From Aureococcus anophagefferens (lineage: Eukaryota > Sar > Pelagophyceae > Pelagomonadales > Pelagomonadaceae), in assembly GCF_000186865.1 (NCBI RefSeq), contig NW_008705564.1, forward strand, positions 122,502 to 158,698: a DNA stretch of 36,197 nucleotides, given 5' to 3'. Of the stretch, positions 1 through 8,566 are shown piece by piece. The first letter of the stretch is position 1. Each line of letters opens with the position of its first letter. Position numbers and translations under genes: made by a program. The notes under the pieces are model-generated. The model saw only the letters and a program-made list of their open reading frames with translations, was not told where the DNA came from and did no database searches.

Positions 1-38
1 ACGCCGTCCCAGTTCTCCTCCGTCGGGCCGCCGTCCAT
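1..38 (-). CDS. Possible 5' end of a gene leaving the window
   Basis: On the minus strand an ATG at 38 opens a frame that reads MDGGPTEENWDG up to the window edge. The same frame is also open a little upstream (AQNSF before the Met), so the Met could be internal to an exon. Only about a dozen codons are visible, no domain can be recognised, and the call rests on an open frame with plausible composition. The stretch 39-124 between it and the next gene shows no other structure. Confidence 0.22.
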   Translation of the reverse strand, partial: MDGGPTEENWDG

Positions 39-124
39 GAAGGAGTTTTGAGCGGCGCGCGCCGGCCGCGTAAGCACGTGCGAGAGCCGCGCGGGGGACT
101 TCGACACTGAGAGAAGTCGCGTTA

Positions 125-787
125 CTACCACGCGCGCCGCGGCAGCTCGCCGAAGCCGCGCGCGTCCGCGGCCTCGCGCGCCTCCGCGTCGATCTTGCCG
201 TAAAAATTGAGCTCGACGATGCGCTCCGCGGCACTCTCAAGATCGCCGGCGCCCAGCGCCTCCCGCAGCGCGGCCGTCGCCGCGGCGACGTCGCCGTCGT
301 TCGCGGCGACGACCGCCGCGAGGTCCTCGAGGCTCGCCGCGTCGTCGACGGCCTCGCGCGCCTCCATGACGGCCAGGAGCAGCGCGCCCGGCGCCTGGCG
401 CGTCTCGTCGTCGAGGACGAGGTCGCCGGTAGCCAGGGACCGCGCGTAGTCCGCGCGGCGCAGCGGATCGCGCAAGACCGCGAGCGCGTCGTTGACGCGC
501 GCGCTCGCCGCGTCCGCGAGGAGCTTCTGCGCCTCGGGCGCGCTCGCGAAGCGGTCCGGGTGGAGCCGGTGCTGCAGCTGCCGCAGGCCCGCGTCGAGCG
601 CCGCGCCGTCGACGTCGAAGTGCGCCGCGACGCCGAAGAGCGCAAAGTGGTCCACGTGGTGCGGCTCCGCGGCCAGCGCGCCGTCGGCGCCGAAGAAGTG
701 GTCGCCGAGCGCCGCGAACCGGCGCGCGCCGGTGCGTGCGTATGCGCGCGCGCAGCGCGGCGCGAGCTGCGACGCGAGGGCGCGCAT
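125..787 (-). CDS. HSCB: HscB/Jac1-type J-domain co-chaperone for Fe-S cluster assembly
   Basis: A 220-residue protein. Residues about 45-110 form a J-domain of the HscB type: HFALFGV, then a fused helix region reading LQHRLHPDRFA with the diagnostic HPD at residues 76-78. Residues about 130-215 are an acidic helical C-terminal region matching the HscB scaffold-binding domain in length and pattern. Residues 1-25 are basic and Ala-rich without acidic residues, as expected for a mitochondrial targeting peptide. In this family the J-domain stimulates the ATPase of a mitochondrial Hsp70 and the C-terminal domain docks the ISCU scaffold. The Cys-rich N-terminal module of animal HSCB is absent. The frame ends with tandem stops (TAG at 125-127 followed by TAA), so its end is firm. 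It is transcribed away from the selenoprotein gene at 868. Confidence 0.85.
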   Translation of the reverse strand: MRALASQLAPRCARAYARTGARRFAALGDHFFGADGALAAEPHHVDHFALFGVAAHFDVDGAALDAGLRQLQHRLHPDRFASAPEAQKLLADAASARVNDALAVLRDPLRRADYARSLATGDLVLDDETRQAPGALLLAVMEAREAVDDAASLEDLAAVVAANDGDVAAATAALREALGAGDLESAAERIVELNFYGKIDAEAREAADARGFGELPRRAW

Positions 788-867
788 CGTCGCGTGTTGA
801 TTTTATTATGAGTTCACCCACCCCGCGCTGAACTCATTGAAGAGGCTGCCGCTCTGCCAGAGAGGCG
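788..867. promoter_or_regulatory. Short divergent promoter with a 9-bp inverted repeat
   Basis: Only 80 bases separate the start codons of the HscB gene (minus) and the selenoprotein gene (plus), so both promoters must lie here. It is AT-richer than its surroundings (TTGATTTTATTATG at about 797-810). ATGAGTTCA at 808-816 and its exact complement TGAACTCAT at 829-837 form a 9-bp inverted repeat with a 12-base spacer. This could bind a dimeric regulator or fold as a hairpin in the selenoprotein 5' UTR. Function is inferred only. Confidence 0.5.
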
Positions 868-1734
868 ATGGGCAGGCTCCGGCTGGCCCTCGCGGCCCTG
901 GCGAGCGCCCGTGCCATGGACATGACGCCGTCCTACGCGGGCACGGCGCCGTGCACCGCCGCGCCCGACGCGATGCTCGAGGACGTGCGCGGCCTCTCGG
1001 GCCCGCGCCGCGTCTGCGAGCCGTCGTCCGCCTGCTCGGTGCACCTCGTCGGCTTCTATTACGCCGATTGACTGGGGTGCCGGACGCGCGCGGCGAAGCT
1101 CGTCCGCCTCGCGTCCACGGTCGCCGGCGCCTGCGTCGTGGTGCTGAATAACAGGATGCCCATGGCCTGCCTGATGAACGCGTCCGCGCCCTGCGACACG
1201 AGCTACGGCGGCTGGCAGGCGCCCATGGTCGCCGCCGTCGCCAACGGTTCGGCGACGCCCGTGCTCCAGGACGACGGCGCCGCCTGGTCCGCCATCGGGG
1301 CCGGCCACGACGACGTCGTACTCTACGACGACGCGTGCCGCGCGTTCGCCGCTGCGAAAAAAAACGTCGCGGACGTCGAGGACGACGCGGGCTTCCGAGC
1401 CGTCGCGGTCCTCGCGGGCGCCGCGGCGAGCGCCGCCGGCGGCGCCGGCGTCTGCCGCGAGACGTCGTGCTTCGCTTCGTCGGCGGCGGCGGCGGCGCCC
1501 GCGGGCGCCGCGGGACGGAGGCTACTGCTCTTCGCGATCTTCCTGTCGTCGTTCCTGACGGGCGGCCTCGTCGTGCGCTTCTACGTGTCCCGCGCGTCCG
1601 CGTCCCCGGCGTCGAGCGACCCCGTCTTCAGCCCGCTGGGCTTCGGGGCGCAGATGGTCCGCCGGCGGCCGCGGTCGCGGTCCGGGTCCGACGACGACGA
1701 CGACGACGACGACTTCGACGACATCGCCCTCTAG
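868..1734 (+). CDS. Thioredoxin-like type I membrane selenoprotein (Sec at TGA 1069)
   Basis: Reading TGA 1069-1071 as selenocysteine gives one 288-residue protein. Residues 1-16 form a signal peptide (MGRLRLALAALASA). Residues 58-85 read like a thioredoxin active-site strand and helix: HLVGFYYAD-U-LGC-RTRAAKLVRLA, with Sec68 and Cys71 spaced as in the CxxC motif (U-x-x-C). Residues about 219-240 are one hydrophobic span (LLLFAIFLSSFLTGGLVVRF) followed by a basic patch and a run of eight Asp ahead of the C-terminus. A lumenal or extracellular redox domain with a short acidic cytosolic tail is the simplest topology. The frame stays open and coherent on both sides of the TGA, and a SECIS-like hairpin follows the TAG stop by a few bases. 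Thiol-disulfide oxidoreductase activity is inferred from fold and motif; the exact family was not recognised. Confidence 0.78.
1069..1071 (+). other. In-frame UGA proposed to encode selenocysteine
   Basis: The TGA is followed by CTG GGG TGC, giving U-L-G-C at the place where thioredoxin-fold proteins have C-x-x-C. The residues before (GFYYAD) and after (RTRAAKLV) match the beta strand and active-site helix of that fold, so the frame cannot end here without destroying the domain. Confidence 0.75.
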
Positions 1735-1737
1735 CGC

Positions 1738-1807
1738 GCGGCGGCGGACGTCCCATGACGCGGCCGGCAAGGACCGTGCCCGCCGCCGACCCCCGGTCCG
1801 CCGCCGC
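1738..1807 (+). promoter_or_regulatory. SECIS element (3' UTR selenocysteine insertion signal)
   Basis: Found by hand folding. Helix I pairs 1738-1749 with 1796-1807 (GGCGGCGGAC against GTCCGCCGCC at its core, 12 pairs). Symmetric internal loops follow. The non-Watson-Crick quartet is ATGA at 1755-1758 opposite GA at 1788-1789. Helix II pairs 1760-1768 with 1778-1786 (8 of 9 pairs). The nine-base apical loop 1769-1777 begins with the conserved AA (1769-1770). All the eukaryotic SECIS landmarks are present in order, with 10 bases between ATGA and AA. It lies directly after the selenoprotein stop and abuts the stop codon of the convergent gene at 1810. Confidence 0.78.
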
Positions 1808-1809
1808 CG

Positions 1810-2745
1810 TTAGTAGCCGAACCTACTCAGGGGGTCCCGGCCGCCGGACATGCGGCCGGGCCGCGCGACCGTGGAGCGCGCCGTCATGACCTCGTCGTCC
1901 GACGAGTCCGCGGGCGAGTTCGTCGGCTGGCTCATGGGCACGGGCGTGACCGTGCGCATCTGGCCGGAGACGATCGAGTCCACGTTCGGGTACTTTTTGA
2001 AGCCGAGCGCGCGCGCGACGGTGTCGCTGTTGCAGACGACGAGGCGCCCCTCGTCCGTCGGCCGGAGCGCGATGGTGCCGTCGCCCAGGTCCGTCGGGAT
2101 GGCGTAGACCGACACCGTGTCGCCGAGCTTCAACACGCGCTCCTTCGCGAGGCGCGGGATCGGGATCGGCGCGTGGAGCATGGACCGGAGCATGGACTGC
2201 TCGCCCTTGCGCGACGACGAGCAGTGGCGCTCCCAGAACATGATGGCGTTGGGCCGCACCGTCAGGCCCTCCCACTTGCGGTCGGTCGCGTGCGACCGGA
2301 TCTCGCGCGTCTTCTTGTCCATGACGATGTACTGCTCCGAGTGCGTCTCCCGGAGCTTGAAGGTCACCTTCGACATGTCCGCGTCGAGCAGGTAGCGCAC
2401 GGGCTCCGTCGGCGGCACCGTGCCCTTCTCCGCGCTGTGGCCCTGGACCTCGAAGCGGAACGCCTCCGTGCCCGTGAAGAGGTACTCCATCTGGCCCTTG
2501 AGCGGGAAGCCGTCGTTCTTGTACACGGAGACCTGGCAGGCGACGCCGCAGTCGCCCCCGAAGGGGCTCCGGAGCAGGCTCTCGCCCGCGACCTTGGTCA
2601 CGGTCCCGACGATGTGGATGGGCTTGACGACGCCCTCCTCGTCGACCTCCTTCTTGTACTTCTCCGTGTGCAGGCCGGGGATGTGCGTTTCGCTCATGTG
2701 GAGCGCCGAGGCCATGCCGCTGAACGAGCTGCCGCCGTTCCCCAT
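1810..2745 (-). CDS. Unknown protein with possible N-myristoylation and a GIDE-like core
   Basis: About 311 residues from the ATG at 2745; an in-frame ATG at 2757 would add four residues. The start at 2745 gives MGNGGSSF, which fits an N-myristoylation signal (Gly2, Ser6), hinting at membrane attachment. Residues about 45-80 read HIVGTVTKVAGESLLRSPFGGDCGVACQVSV. This loosely resembles the SP-G-C core of GIDE/MUL1-type domains, but no RING finger is present, so I do not assign that function. The C-terminal 50 residues are Ser/Asp/Arg-rich and probably disordered. There is no transmembrane span. Balanced amino acid use and a stop (TAA, 1810-1812) right beside the SECIS support a real gene, convergent with the selenoprotein gene and with almost no space between them. 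Confidence 0.6.
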   Translation of the reverse strand: MGNGGSSFSGMASALHMSETHIPGLHTEKYKKEVDEEGVVKPIHIVGTVTKVAGESLLRSPFGGDCGVACQVSVYKNDGFPLKGQMEYLFTGTEAFRFEVQGHSAEKGTVPPTEPVRYLLDADMSKVTFKLRETHSEQYIVMDKKTREIRSHATDRKWEGLTVRPNAIMFWERHCSSSRKGEQSMLRSMLHAPIPIPRLAKERVLKLGDTVSVYAIPTDLGDGTIALRPTDEGRLVVCNSDTVARALGFKKYPNVDSIVSGQMRTVTPVPMSQPTNSPADSSDDEVMTARSTVARPGRMSGGRDPLSRFGY

Positions 2746-3088
2746 GGTCCGCACCACTCACCCGGGGCCTAGCTCTCCACCATCATCTTTCGCGTTGTCC
2801 CGGCTCTCTGCGCGAATGCATCGACGTTGAAGCCGGGAGCCCTGCAGCATCGGCCTCTCCGGCCGGGGGTCCCCGCGCGCTCCCTCGCGCCCGCGCTGCC
2901 CGACGCGACCCGCGCGCCCGCAGCGGAGGGACGCGATCGGCCTCTTTTACCGTTCGGGTCGAGAGAGCGCGGGGGCAGACAGAGTGACGCGGGTCGTCGG
3001 CGTGGGGCCCGTCCAACGGGCGCACGGAAAACGAGCACGAGGGGGGGGGGACGAAGCGGTGTGGAGGCGGGTGGCGCGCGGTTGGCCG
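2746..3088. other. Intergenic stretch, no gene seen
   Basis: About 340 bases between the start of the 1810-2745 gene and the end of the 3089-3582 gene, both on the minus strand, so it should hold the promoter and 5' UTR of the former. The open frames on both strands are Arg/Pro-rich and look like by-products of composition. A G10 tract at 3041-3050 is a likely spot for sequencing error. I see no RNA gene or repeat. Confidence 0.45.
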
Positions 3089-3582
3089 TCAGACGCCCGC
3101 GACCCAGTGCGGGTGGTGGGAGTAGAGGTCGCCGCGTGGTCGCGCGGAGGGCTTCGGTTTGTAGCCGACGCCGCGGCAGATGGACTCGGGCAGGATGAGC
3201 GTGCCGCGCTGGGCGCTCTTGCAGATGGGCCGCGTCCGGAGGTGCGCGGGCTGGCTCGTCGGCGCCAGCGACCGCAGCTTCTCGCGCGTGTTCGGCCGGT
3301 CCGTGGCGAGGCCCGTCGCCCACGAGGGCCCCGTCCGCTGGGTCTGGGGCGTGAGGACGGGGGAGATGGTCGAATCGTAGACCTGCGCGGCACGCCGTGC
3401 GCGCTGCAACGAAGCGAAAAGCGAGGGACGCGGGCGCCGACGGCGGCGAATTCGGGGAAGACGGCCTTGCCGGGGCTGCTCGGCGCCGTGAAGGGCCGGC
3501 TGCTCGAGTGGAACGTGGCCACGGGGTTGCTCGGGCTCGACATCTTCAGGTAGGGGCCGTAGTAGCCCTGCCCCTTCGGCAT
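3089..3582 (-). CDS. Small unknown protein, probably two exons
   Basis: Two frames on the minus strand join well across a short intron. Exon 1 (from ATG at 3582) reads MPKGQGYYGPYLKMSSPSNP and continues Ser/Pro-rich to about FPEFAA. Exon 2 starts at 3403 and reads RARRAAQVYDSTISPVLTP and on to HHPHWVAGV, stopping at 3089. The acceptor (CTTTTCGCTTCGTTGCAG, last intron base 3404) has a clear pyrimidine tract. The donor is uncertain; a GT at 3441 would give a 38-base intron in phase 0. The protein is small (about 150 residues), basic, and rich in Pro, Ser and Tyr with no recognisable domain; such composition is common in microtubule-associated ciliary proteins, but I cannot claim that. Confidence 0.5.
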
Positions 3583-3723
3583 GGCCCGCGACCGGGGCCG
3601 AGCCGAGGAGACGCTCTCTCCGCACGGCCACCGAGCTATCGTATATCAATCTGAAACCAAAAAGGCACATACGACTGCCTTGCAGCGAAGGTGCAGTTTC
3701 AGCCGAGAAGCATAAATCGCGCG
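3583..3723. promoter_or_regulatory. Divergent promoter region of the small gene and the ABC transporter
   Basis: About 140 bases between divergent ATGs at 3582 (minus) and 3724 (plus). The part at 3637-3670 (CGTATATCAATCTGAAACCA and following) is markedly AT-richer than the genes around it. No specific factor site is identified. A GTG at 3691 in frame with the transporter was not used as start because a eukaryotic gene would start at the ATG. Confidence 0.4.
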
Positions 3724-6700
3724 ATGCCGCCGTGGGTGCCCGACGTGCCCGAGCGGAAGCCCCTGCTGCATGGGAACGACGGCTCGAGCCTCTTCTCCGG
3801 CGACCTCTTCGCCGATGGCCTCGGCGTCAGCGCCGTCGGCGGGGCCCCGATCCTCTGCGACGTGTCCTGCGGCTGGCGCCGGGGCTGCCTCAGCGCCATC
3901 ATGGGGGGCAGCGGCGTGGGCAAGACGACGCTCCTCTCCGTGCTCGTCGGCGACCTCGACGAGTCGTGCGTGCGGGGCTTCGCGGGCCTCGGCGGCGGCG
4001 CGCTGTCCGCGGCCGCGCGGCGGTCGTGCGCCGCGCTGGTACCGCAGGACGACGTCATGCTGACGACGCTGACGCCGCGGCAGATCCTGACGTACGCGGC
4101 CGCGCTGCGCGGCGTGGGCCCCCGGCGCGTCGAGGCGCTGCTGTCGGACCTCGGGCTGCGGAGCTGCGCGGACACGGTCGTCGGCGACTACGGCGCGGAG
4201 GGCGGCGTCTCCGGCGGCGAGCGGAAGCGGTGCTCCATCGGCATGGAGCTCATCGACGAGGACGCGGCGCAGATCTTGGCCGCCGACGAGCCGACGTCCG
4301 GCCTCGACAGCTCCCTGGCCGAGTCCGTCGTCGAGACGCTCGCGCGGACCGCGCGCGGGTCTTTAGCAAAGCTCGAGAAGGACCTCGAGGGCGGCGGCAC
4401 GGGATCGCGCGCGCGGCGCGTCGTGCTCTGCACGATCCACCAGCCGTCCTGGCGCGTGCTGAAGCGCTTCGACTCGCTGACGCTGCTCGCCGGGCGGCCG
4501 GGCCGCGTCGCGTACCACGGCCGCGTCGACGCCGCGGAGCGCTACTTCTTCGCGCCGCGGCTCGCCGAGCCCGCGGCGTCGTCCGCGGCCGACGCGTCCT
4601 TCTCCGTCGTCGCGCTGGGCCGCCTGGGCTGGGCCATGGACGATCCGCGGTCGAACCCCATCGACGAGATCTCGCGGCGCCTGCGGGACGCGGCGGGCGC
4701 GAAGGAAGCCGTGGACGCGTGGGCCCGGGGCACGAGCAAGGCAGCGGGCGGGCCCGAGGCCGTGGAGACGTCGAGCGCGGGCCACCACGAGCACGCCTAC
4801 GGCACGTCGCTCCTCACGCAGACGCGCGTGCTCTTCCGGCGGACCATGGCCGACTTCTCCAGGAACAAGGCGCGGCAGCGGTCGACGCTCACGCGGCCGC
4901 TCCTGGCCATAATCGCCGGCGGCCTCTTCTGGCGGCGGGGGCACCGCATGACGGACAGCGACGTCCAGACGGTCTGCGGCTGCCTCGCCCTCGTCATGAT
5001 CCAGACGAACATCCAGATCATGGGCGCGACGTGCCTCCAGATCCCCAAGCTCAAGGCCCTCGTGAAGCGCGAGCACGGCAACGGCCTCTACGGCGTCTTC
5101 CCCTGGTTCCTGGCCTTCGTGTCGTCGACGGCTCTCGTGGAGCTCTGCGTCACCTCAGCCTACGTGCTCATCCTCTACCCCATGGTCGCGCTGCGGCCCC
5201 AGCCGCCGCGGGTCGCCATCTTCGCGCTGACCGTCTACGGCGTCATCCTCTCGGGCGCGTTCCTCGGCACGCTCGTCGGCAGCTTCTGCGACACGCTCGA
5301 GAAGGCGCGGGAGGCCTACCTGCCGGTCTGCATGTTCCAGCTCTGCCTCTGCGGCTACTTTTTGCCGTTGGACTCCATCCCGGACGGCTTCAAGCCCTTC
5401 TACTACGCGAACCCGTTGCAGTACGCGTACTCGATCCTGGCCATCAACGAGTTCCACGGCGTGTCCTTCGCCGACTCGAGCGACTGCGACGAGTACGAGC
5501 GGCGCCTCACGAACTACACGCGGACCTACGGCGACGACGCGGCCATCGACTGCTTCGCGACGGGCGACGACTTCCTGAGCAGCGTCGACCTGCACGAGGA
5601 CCAGCTCGACCGCGACGGGCTGTGCTTCGCCGCGCTCTTCGTCGCGATCGTCTGCGGCGCCTACGTGGCGCTGCACCACAACGTGTCGCGGCGCGTGAAG
5701 CCGGAGAAGCCCCGGCCCTTCCCCTGGGCGCGCGTCGCGATCGGCGCGGCGCGCGCGGCCGCGGGGACGACCGTCGCGCCCGTCGACGCCAAGGACGCGC
5801 CGGCCGCCGTCGCGGACGCGGCGCCGGCGCCGGACCTGAGCGCCGCGGGCCTCGTCGTCGCCGTGGGCCCGCCCGCGGCGGAGAAGGTCATCCTCCAGTC
5901 GGTGTCGGCGACGTGGCGCGCGGCCGAGTGCGGCGCGGTCATGGGCGGCTCGGGCGCGGGCAAGTCGACGCTGCTCCACACGCTCATCGGCGACGTCGGC
6001 GCGTCGGCCGGGCGGCGCGTGGCGTCGGGCCGCGTGCTCCTGGGCCGCGTGTCCGCCGCGCCCGTCGCGCGGCGCGGCGGCAGCCGCCTCGTGCCCCAGG
6101 ACGACGTCATGCTGACGACGCTGACGCCGCGGCAGATTTTAGCGTTCACGGCGCTGCTCCGCGGCGTCCGGGGCCGCGACGCCGAGGCCGCGGTCGACGA
6201 GATCCTGGAGCTGCTGGGCCTGAAGACGTGCGCGGACACGAAGATCGGGTGCGCGACGTGCCGCGGCGTCTCCGGCGGCGAGCGGAAGCGCTGCTCCATC
6301 GGCATGGAGCTCATCGGCCACCACTCCGGCGGCTTCGGCGTGCTGGCCGCCGACGAGCCGACGACGGGGCTCGACAGCACGCGCGCCGAGGAGGTGTCGG
6401 CGATGCTCCGCAAGGTGTCCCGCAGGACGAAGATCGTCGTCCTCGCGACGATCCACCAGCCGTCCATGCGCACGCTCGAGCGCAGCTTCGACACGGTGAC
6501 GCTCCTCCACGGCGGGCGCGTCGCGTACCACGGCCGCGTCGACGCGGTCGTCGCGTATTTCGCCGCGCACCTCGCCTGGCGGCCGGACGAGAAGGAGAAC
6601 CCGCTGGACTTCTTCATGAACAAGCTCCGCGAGGACGCCGACGGCGCCGCGGCCAAGTGGCGCGCCAAGGGCGACGTCCTCGTCGAGGCCGCGGAGCTGG

Positions 6701-7656
6701 AACGGGCGTGCGCGTCCCCGGAAGTCGCCGCGGCGGACCAGACCTACGGCGTCGGCTACGGCCGCCAGTTCGGTTTTCTCTTGGCGCGCTGCGCCGTCGA
6801 CTTCGTGTCGAACCCGGGCGAGGCCTGCACGTTCCTGGGCACGCGCTTGGTCATCGGCGTTATCTTCGGATTGCTCTGGTGGGACGTCGGCTCGGAGCCC
6901 GTCGAGTCCGACGACATCTCGACGATCAACGCCCTCTTCTTCAACACCATCGGCCTGGCCATGTGCAACGCGCTCATCCAGACGATCCTCTACGTGCCGG
7001 GCATCAAGAGCGTGCTCAGGCGCGAGGCGCGGAACGGCCTCTACGCGCTGTTCCCGTGGTACGCGGCGAACGCGTGCTTCCTCGCGGCGATCCACGCGGC
7101 GTCGGCCGTGCTTCTGGTCGTGCCCATCTACTACCTGGCGGACCTGGGGGACTCGTCGTCGCCGGGCTTCCTGTCGAAATTCTACGGCGCCGTCGCGTCG
7201 TCGGTGCTGCTGGGCCTCTTCCTCGGGCTGCTCCTCGCGGGGCTCCACGAGTCCGCGGACTTCGAGCCGAGCCGCCAGAAGGCCATCGCCATCTTCATGC
7301 TCCTCTTCACGTTCTGCGGCCTGCTCATCCCCTACAACGAGATGAAGGCCTGGGCCAAGTACTGCTACGACGTCGACCCGCTCCAGAGCACGTACTCCGC
7401 GCTCCTCATCGCCTACTACGAGGGCTGCTACTTCGGCGAGGAGGTCTGGGACGGCACGGGGCGCTACCCCGTCTCCTGCCCGTCGGACCTCGTCGACTCG
7501 GGCACGTGCTTCAACACGGGCGCGCAGTACCTCGACAACCTCCACCTCGGCGACGACACCTACGACGGCGAGCTCGGCGTGTCCTTCATCTCCCAGGCCG
7601 TCTTCGCCGTGTTGGCGATTGTCGCGTTTTCCCGCGCGACCTTCGACGCGCAGTAA
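3724..7656 (+). CDS. Full-size ABCG/PDR-type transporter (NBD-TMD-NBD-TMD)
   Basis: A 1310-residue protein with two complete ABCG half-units. NBD1: Walker A GGSGVGKTT (Lys67), Q-loop VPQDDVMLTTLTPRQIL, signature VSGGERKRCSIG, Walker B LAADEPTSGLD (Asp188), H-loop TIHQPS. TMD1 (about 360-660) begins with the ABC2-membrane region including REHGNGLYGVFPW. NBD2: Walker A GGSGAGKST (Lys747), the same Q-loop and signature, Walker B LAADEPTTGLD (Asp877), H-loop TIHQPS. TMD2 (about 1010-1310) contains REARNGLYALFPWY. Both ATP sites look intact, unlike fungal PDR pumps where one is degenerate. The reverse order (NBD before TMD) is diagnostic for the G family, which exports lipids and hydrophobic metabolites across membranes. 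It sits a few kilobases from the PKS locus, but nothing in the sequence links them. Ends in TAA. Confidence 0.93.
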   Translation: MPPWVPDVPERKPLLHGNDGSSLFSGDLFADGLGVSAVGGAPILCDVSCGWRRGCLSAIMGGSGVGKTTLLSVLVGDLDESCVRGFAGLGGGALSAAARRSCAALVPQDDVMLTTLTPRQILTYAAALRGVGPRRVEALLSDLGLRSCADTVVGDYGAEGGVSGGERKRCSIGMELIDEDAAQILAADEPTSGLDSSLAESVVETLARTARGSLAKLEKDLEGGGTGSRARRVVLCTIHQPSWRVLKRFDSLTLLAGRPGRVAYHGRVDAAERYFFAPRLAEPAASSAADASFSVVALGRLGWAMDDPRSNPIDEISRRLRDAAGAKEAVDAWARGTSKAAGGPEAVETSSAGHHEHAYGTSLLTQTRVLFRRTMADFSRNKARQRSTLTRPLLAIIAGGLFWRRGHRMTDSDVQTVCGCLALVMIQTNIQIMGATCLQIPKLKALVKREHGNGLYGVFPWFLAFVSSTALVELCVTSAYVLILYPMVALRPQPPRVAIFALTVYGVILSGAFLGTLVGSFCDTLEKAREAYLPVCMFQLCLCGYFLPLDSIPDGFKPFYYANPLQYAYSILAINEFHGVSFADSSDCDEYERRLTNYTRTYGDDAAIDCFATGDDFLSSVDLHEDQLDRDGLCFAALFVAIVCGAYVALHHNVSRRVKPEKPRPFPWARVAIGAARAAAGTTVAPVDAKDAPAAVADAAPAPDLSAAGLVVAVGPPAAEKVILQSVSATWRAAECGAVMGGSGAGKSTLLHTLIGDVGASAGRRVASGRVLLGRVSAAPVARRGGSRLVPQDDVMLTTLTPRQILAFTALLRGVRGRDAEAAVDEILELLGLKTCADTKIGCATCRGVSGGERKRCSIGMELIGHHSGGFGVLAADEPTTGLDSTRAEEVSAMLRKVSRRTKIVVLATIHQPSMRTLERSFDTVTLLHGGRVAYHGRVDAVVAYFAAHLAWRPDEKENPLDFFMNKLREDADGAAAKWRAKGDVLVEAAELERACASPEVAAADQTYGVGYGRQFGFLLARCAVDFVSNPGEACTFLGTRLVIGVIFGLLWWDVGSEPVESDDISTINALFFNTIGLAMCNALIQTILYVPGIKSVLRREARNGLYALFPWYAANACFLAAIHAASAVLLVVPIYYLADLGDSSSPGFLSKFYGAVASSVLLGLFLGLLLAGLHESADFEPSRQKAIAIFMLLFTFCGLLIPYNEMKAWAKYCYDVDPLQSTYSALLIAYYEGCYFGEEVWDGTGRYPVSCPSDLVDSGTCFNTGAQYLDNLHLGDDTYDGELGVSFISQAVFAVLAIVAFSRATFDAQ

Positions 7657-7755
7657 GTGGGTTTGAGTGAGCGCGGCACTGCACTTTCCCCTATCTTGTA
7701 CTTCAACGTTGTTCGAAGTCCAAACTAGGTGACTTCCACGCGGGCTGCCGCATCT

Positions 7756-8481
7756 ATGGAGTGGCTGTCGCGTTTCTTCGGTCCAAGCACTCCCGCCGCA
7801 ACGATGAGCAAGAAGGTGGTCATCCTGACGACGAGCGCCGACACCTTCCAGGGCCACGCGTCGGGCGCGTGGATGGAGGAGGTGACGGGGCCCTACTACA
7901 CCTTCACGGGCAAGGGCTGCGAGGTGACCATCGCGAGCATCAAGGGAGGCAAGGTGCCCATCGACGCCTTCTCCCTGGGCGAGGGCTTCAAGACCGAGAA
8001 CGACACGAAGTTCGAGACCACGGGCGACATCAAGATCCTGGAGAGCAGCGTCGCCGTCTCCGCGCTCTCGCCCGACGGCTTCGACTGCATCTTCCTCGCG
8101 GGGGGGCACGGCACGGTGGTCGACTTCCCCGACGGCGCCGCCGACATCGTCTCCAAGGCCGCCGCCGCCAACAAGGTCGTCGGCGCCGTGTGCCACGGGC
8201 CGACGGGCCTGCTCAAGGCGACGGTTGACGGCAAGCCGCTCGTCGCCGGCAAGAAGGTCTGCGGCTTCTCGAACGAGGAGGAGGCGGCGGTCATCGGGAT
8301 GCGCAATTTCGAGGAGAAGATCCTCTCGCTCGAAGACGAGCTCCAGGCGGCGGGCGGCGAATATATGCCGGGCGCCATGTTCGCGCCGAACGCGGTCCGC
8401 GACGGCAACCTGATCACGGGCCAGAACCCGGGATCGAGCGTCAAGGCGGCCGAGCTCTGCTGCGAGGCGCTGGGGCTGTGA
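7756..8481 (+). CDS. DJ-1/PfpI (Hsp31-like) family protein
   Basis: A 241-residue protein from the first ATG at 7756; a second in-frame ATG at 7804 (MSKKVVILTTSAD) matches the usual family start, so the first 16 residues may be a short extension or not be translated. The flavodoxin-like fold is clear: KVVILTTSAD first strand, ASGAWMEEVTGPYYTF, CIFLAGGHGTVVDFPD, and the nucleophile elbow GAVCHGPTGLL with Cys146. The Glu before the elbow (MEEV) and the His after Cys match class I type Hsp31-like members. Relatives act as glyoxalase III, holdase chaperone or deglycase; the precise activity cannot be read from sequence. It follows the ABC transporter by 100 bases on the same strand and ends in TGA, convergent with the next gene. 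Confidence 0.88.
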   Translation: MEWLSRFFGPSTPAATMSKKVVILTTSADTFQGHASGAWMEEVTGPYYTFTGKGCEVTIASIKGGKVPIDAFSLGEGFKTENDTKFETTGDIKILESSVAVSALSPDGFDCIFLAGGHGTVVDFPDGAADIVSKAAAANKVVGAVCHGPTGLLKATVDGKPLVAGKKVCGFSNEEEAAVIGMRNFEEKILSLEDELQAAGGEYMPGAMFAPNAVRDGNLITGQNPGSSVKAAELCCEALGL

Positions 8482-8566
8482 GGCGCGGGCCCGGTCGAGG
8501 TCGCTCGTGGCAGCCTGCCCTTGTTGACCCCCCAGATAGAAAGACGGAACTTTTGTATGTAATAAC

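Noticed and set aside
1690..1713. GAC trinucleotide repeat as a microsatellite of interest
   Set aside because: It encodes the acidic tail of the membrane selenoprotein and is in frame; nothing further is implied.
3732..7670. A 1300-codon plus-strand frame overlapping the ABC transporter
   Set aside because: Arg/Pro-rich shadow; all ABC motifs are in the other frame.
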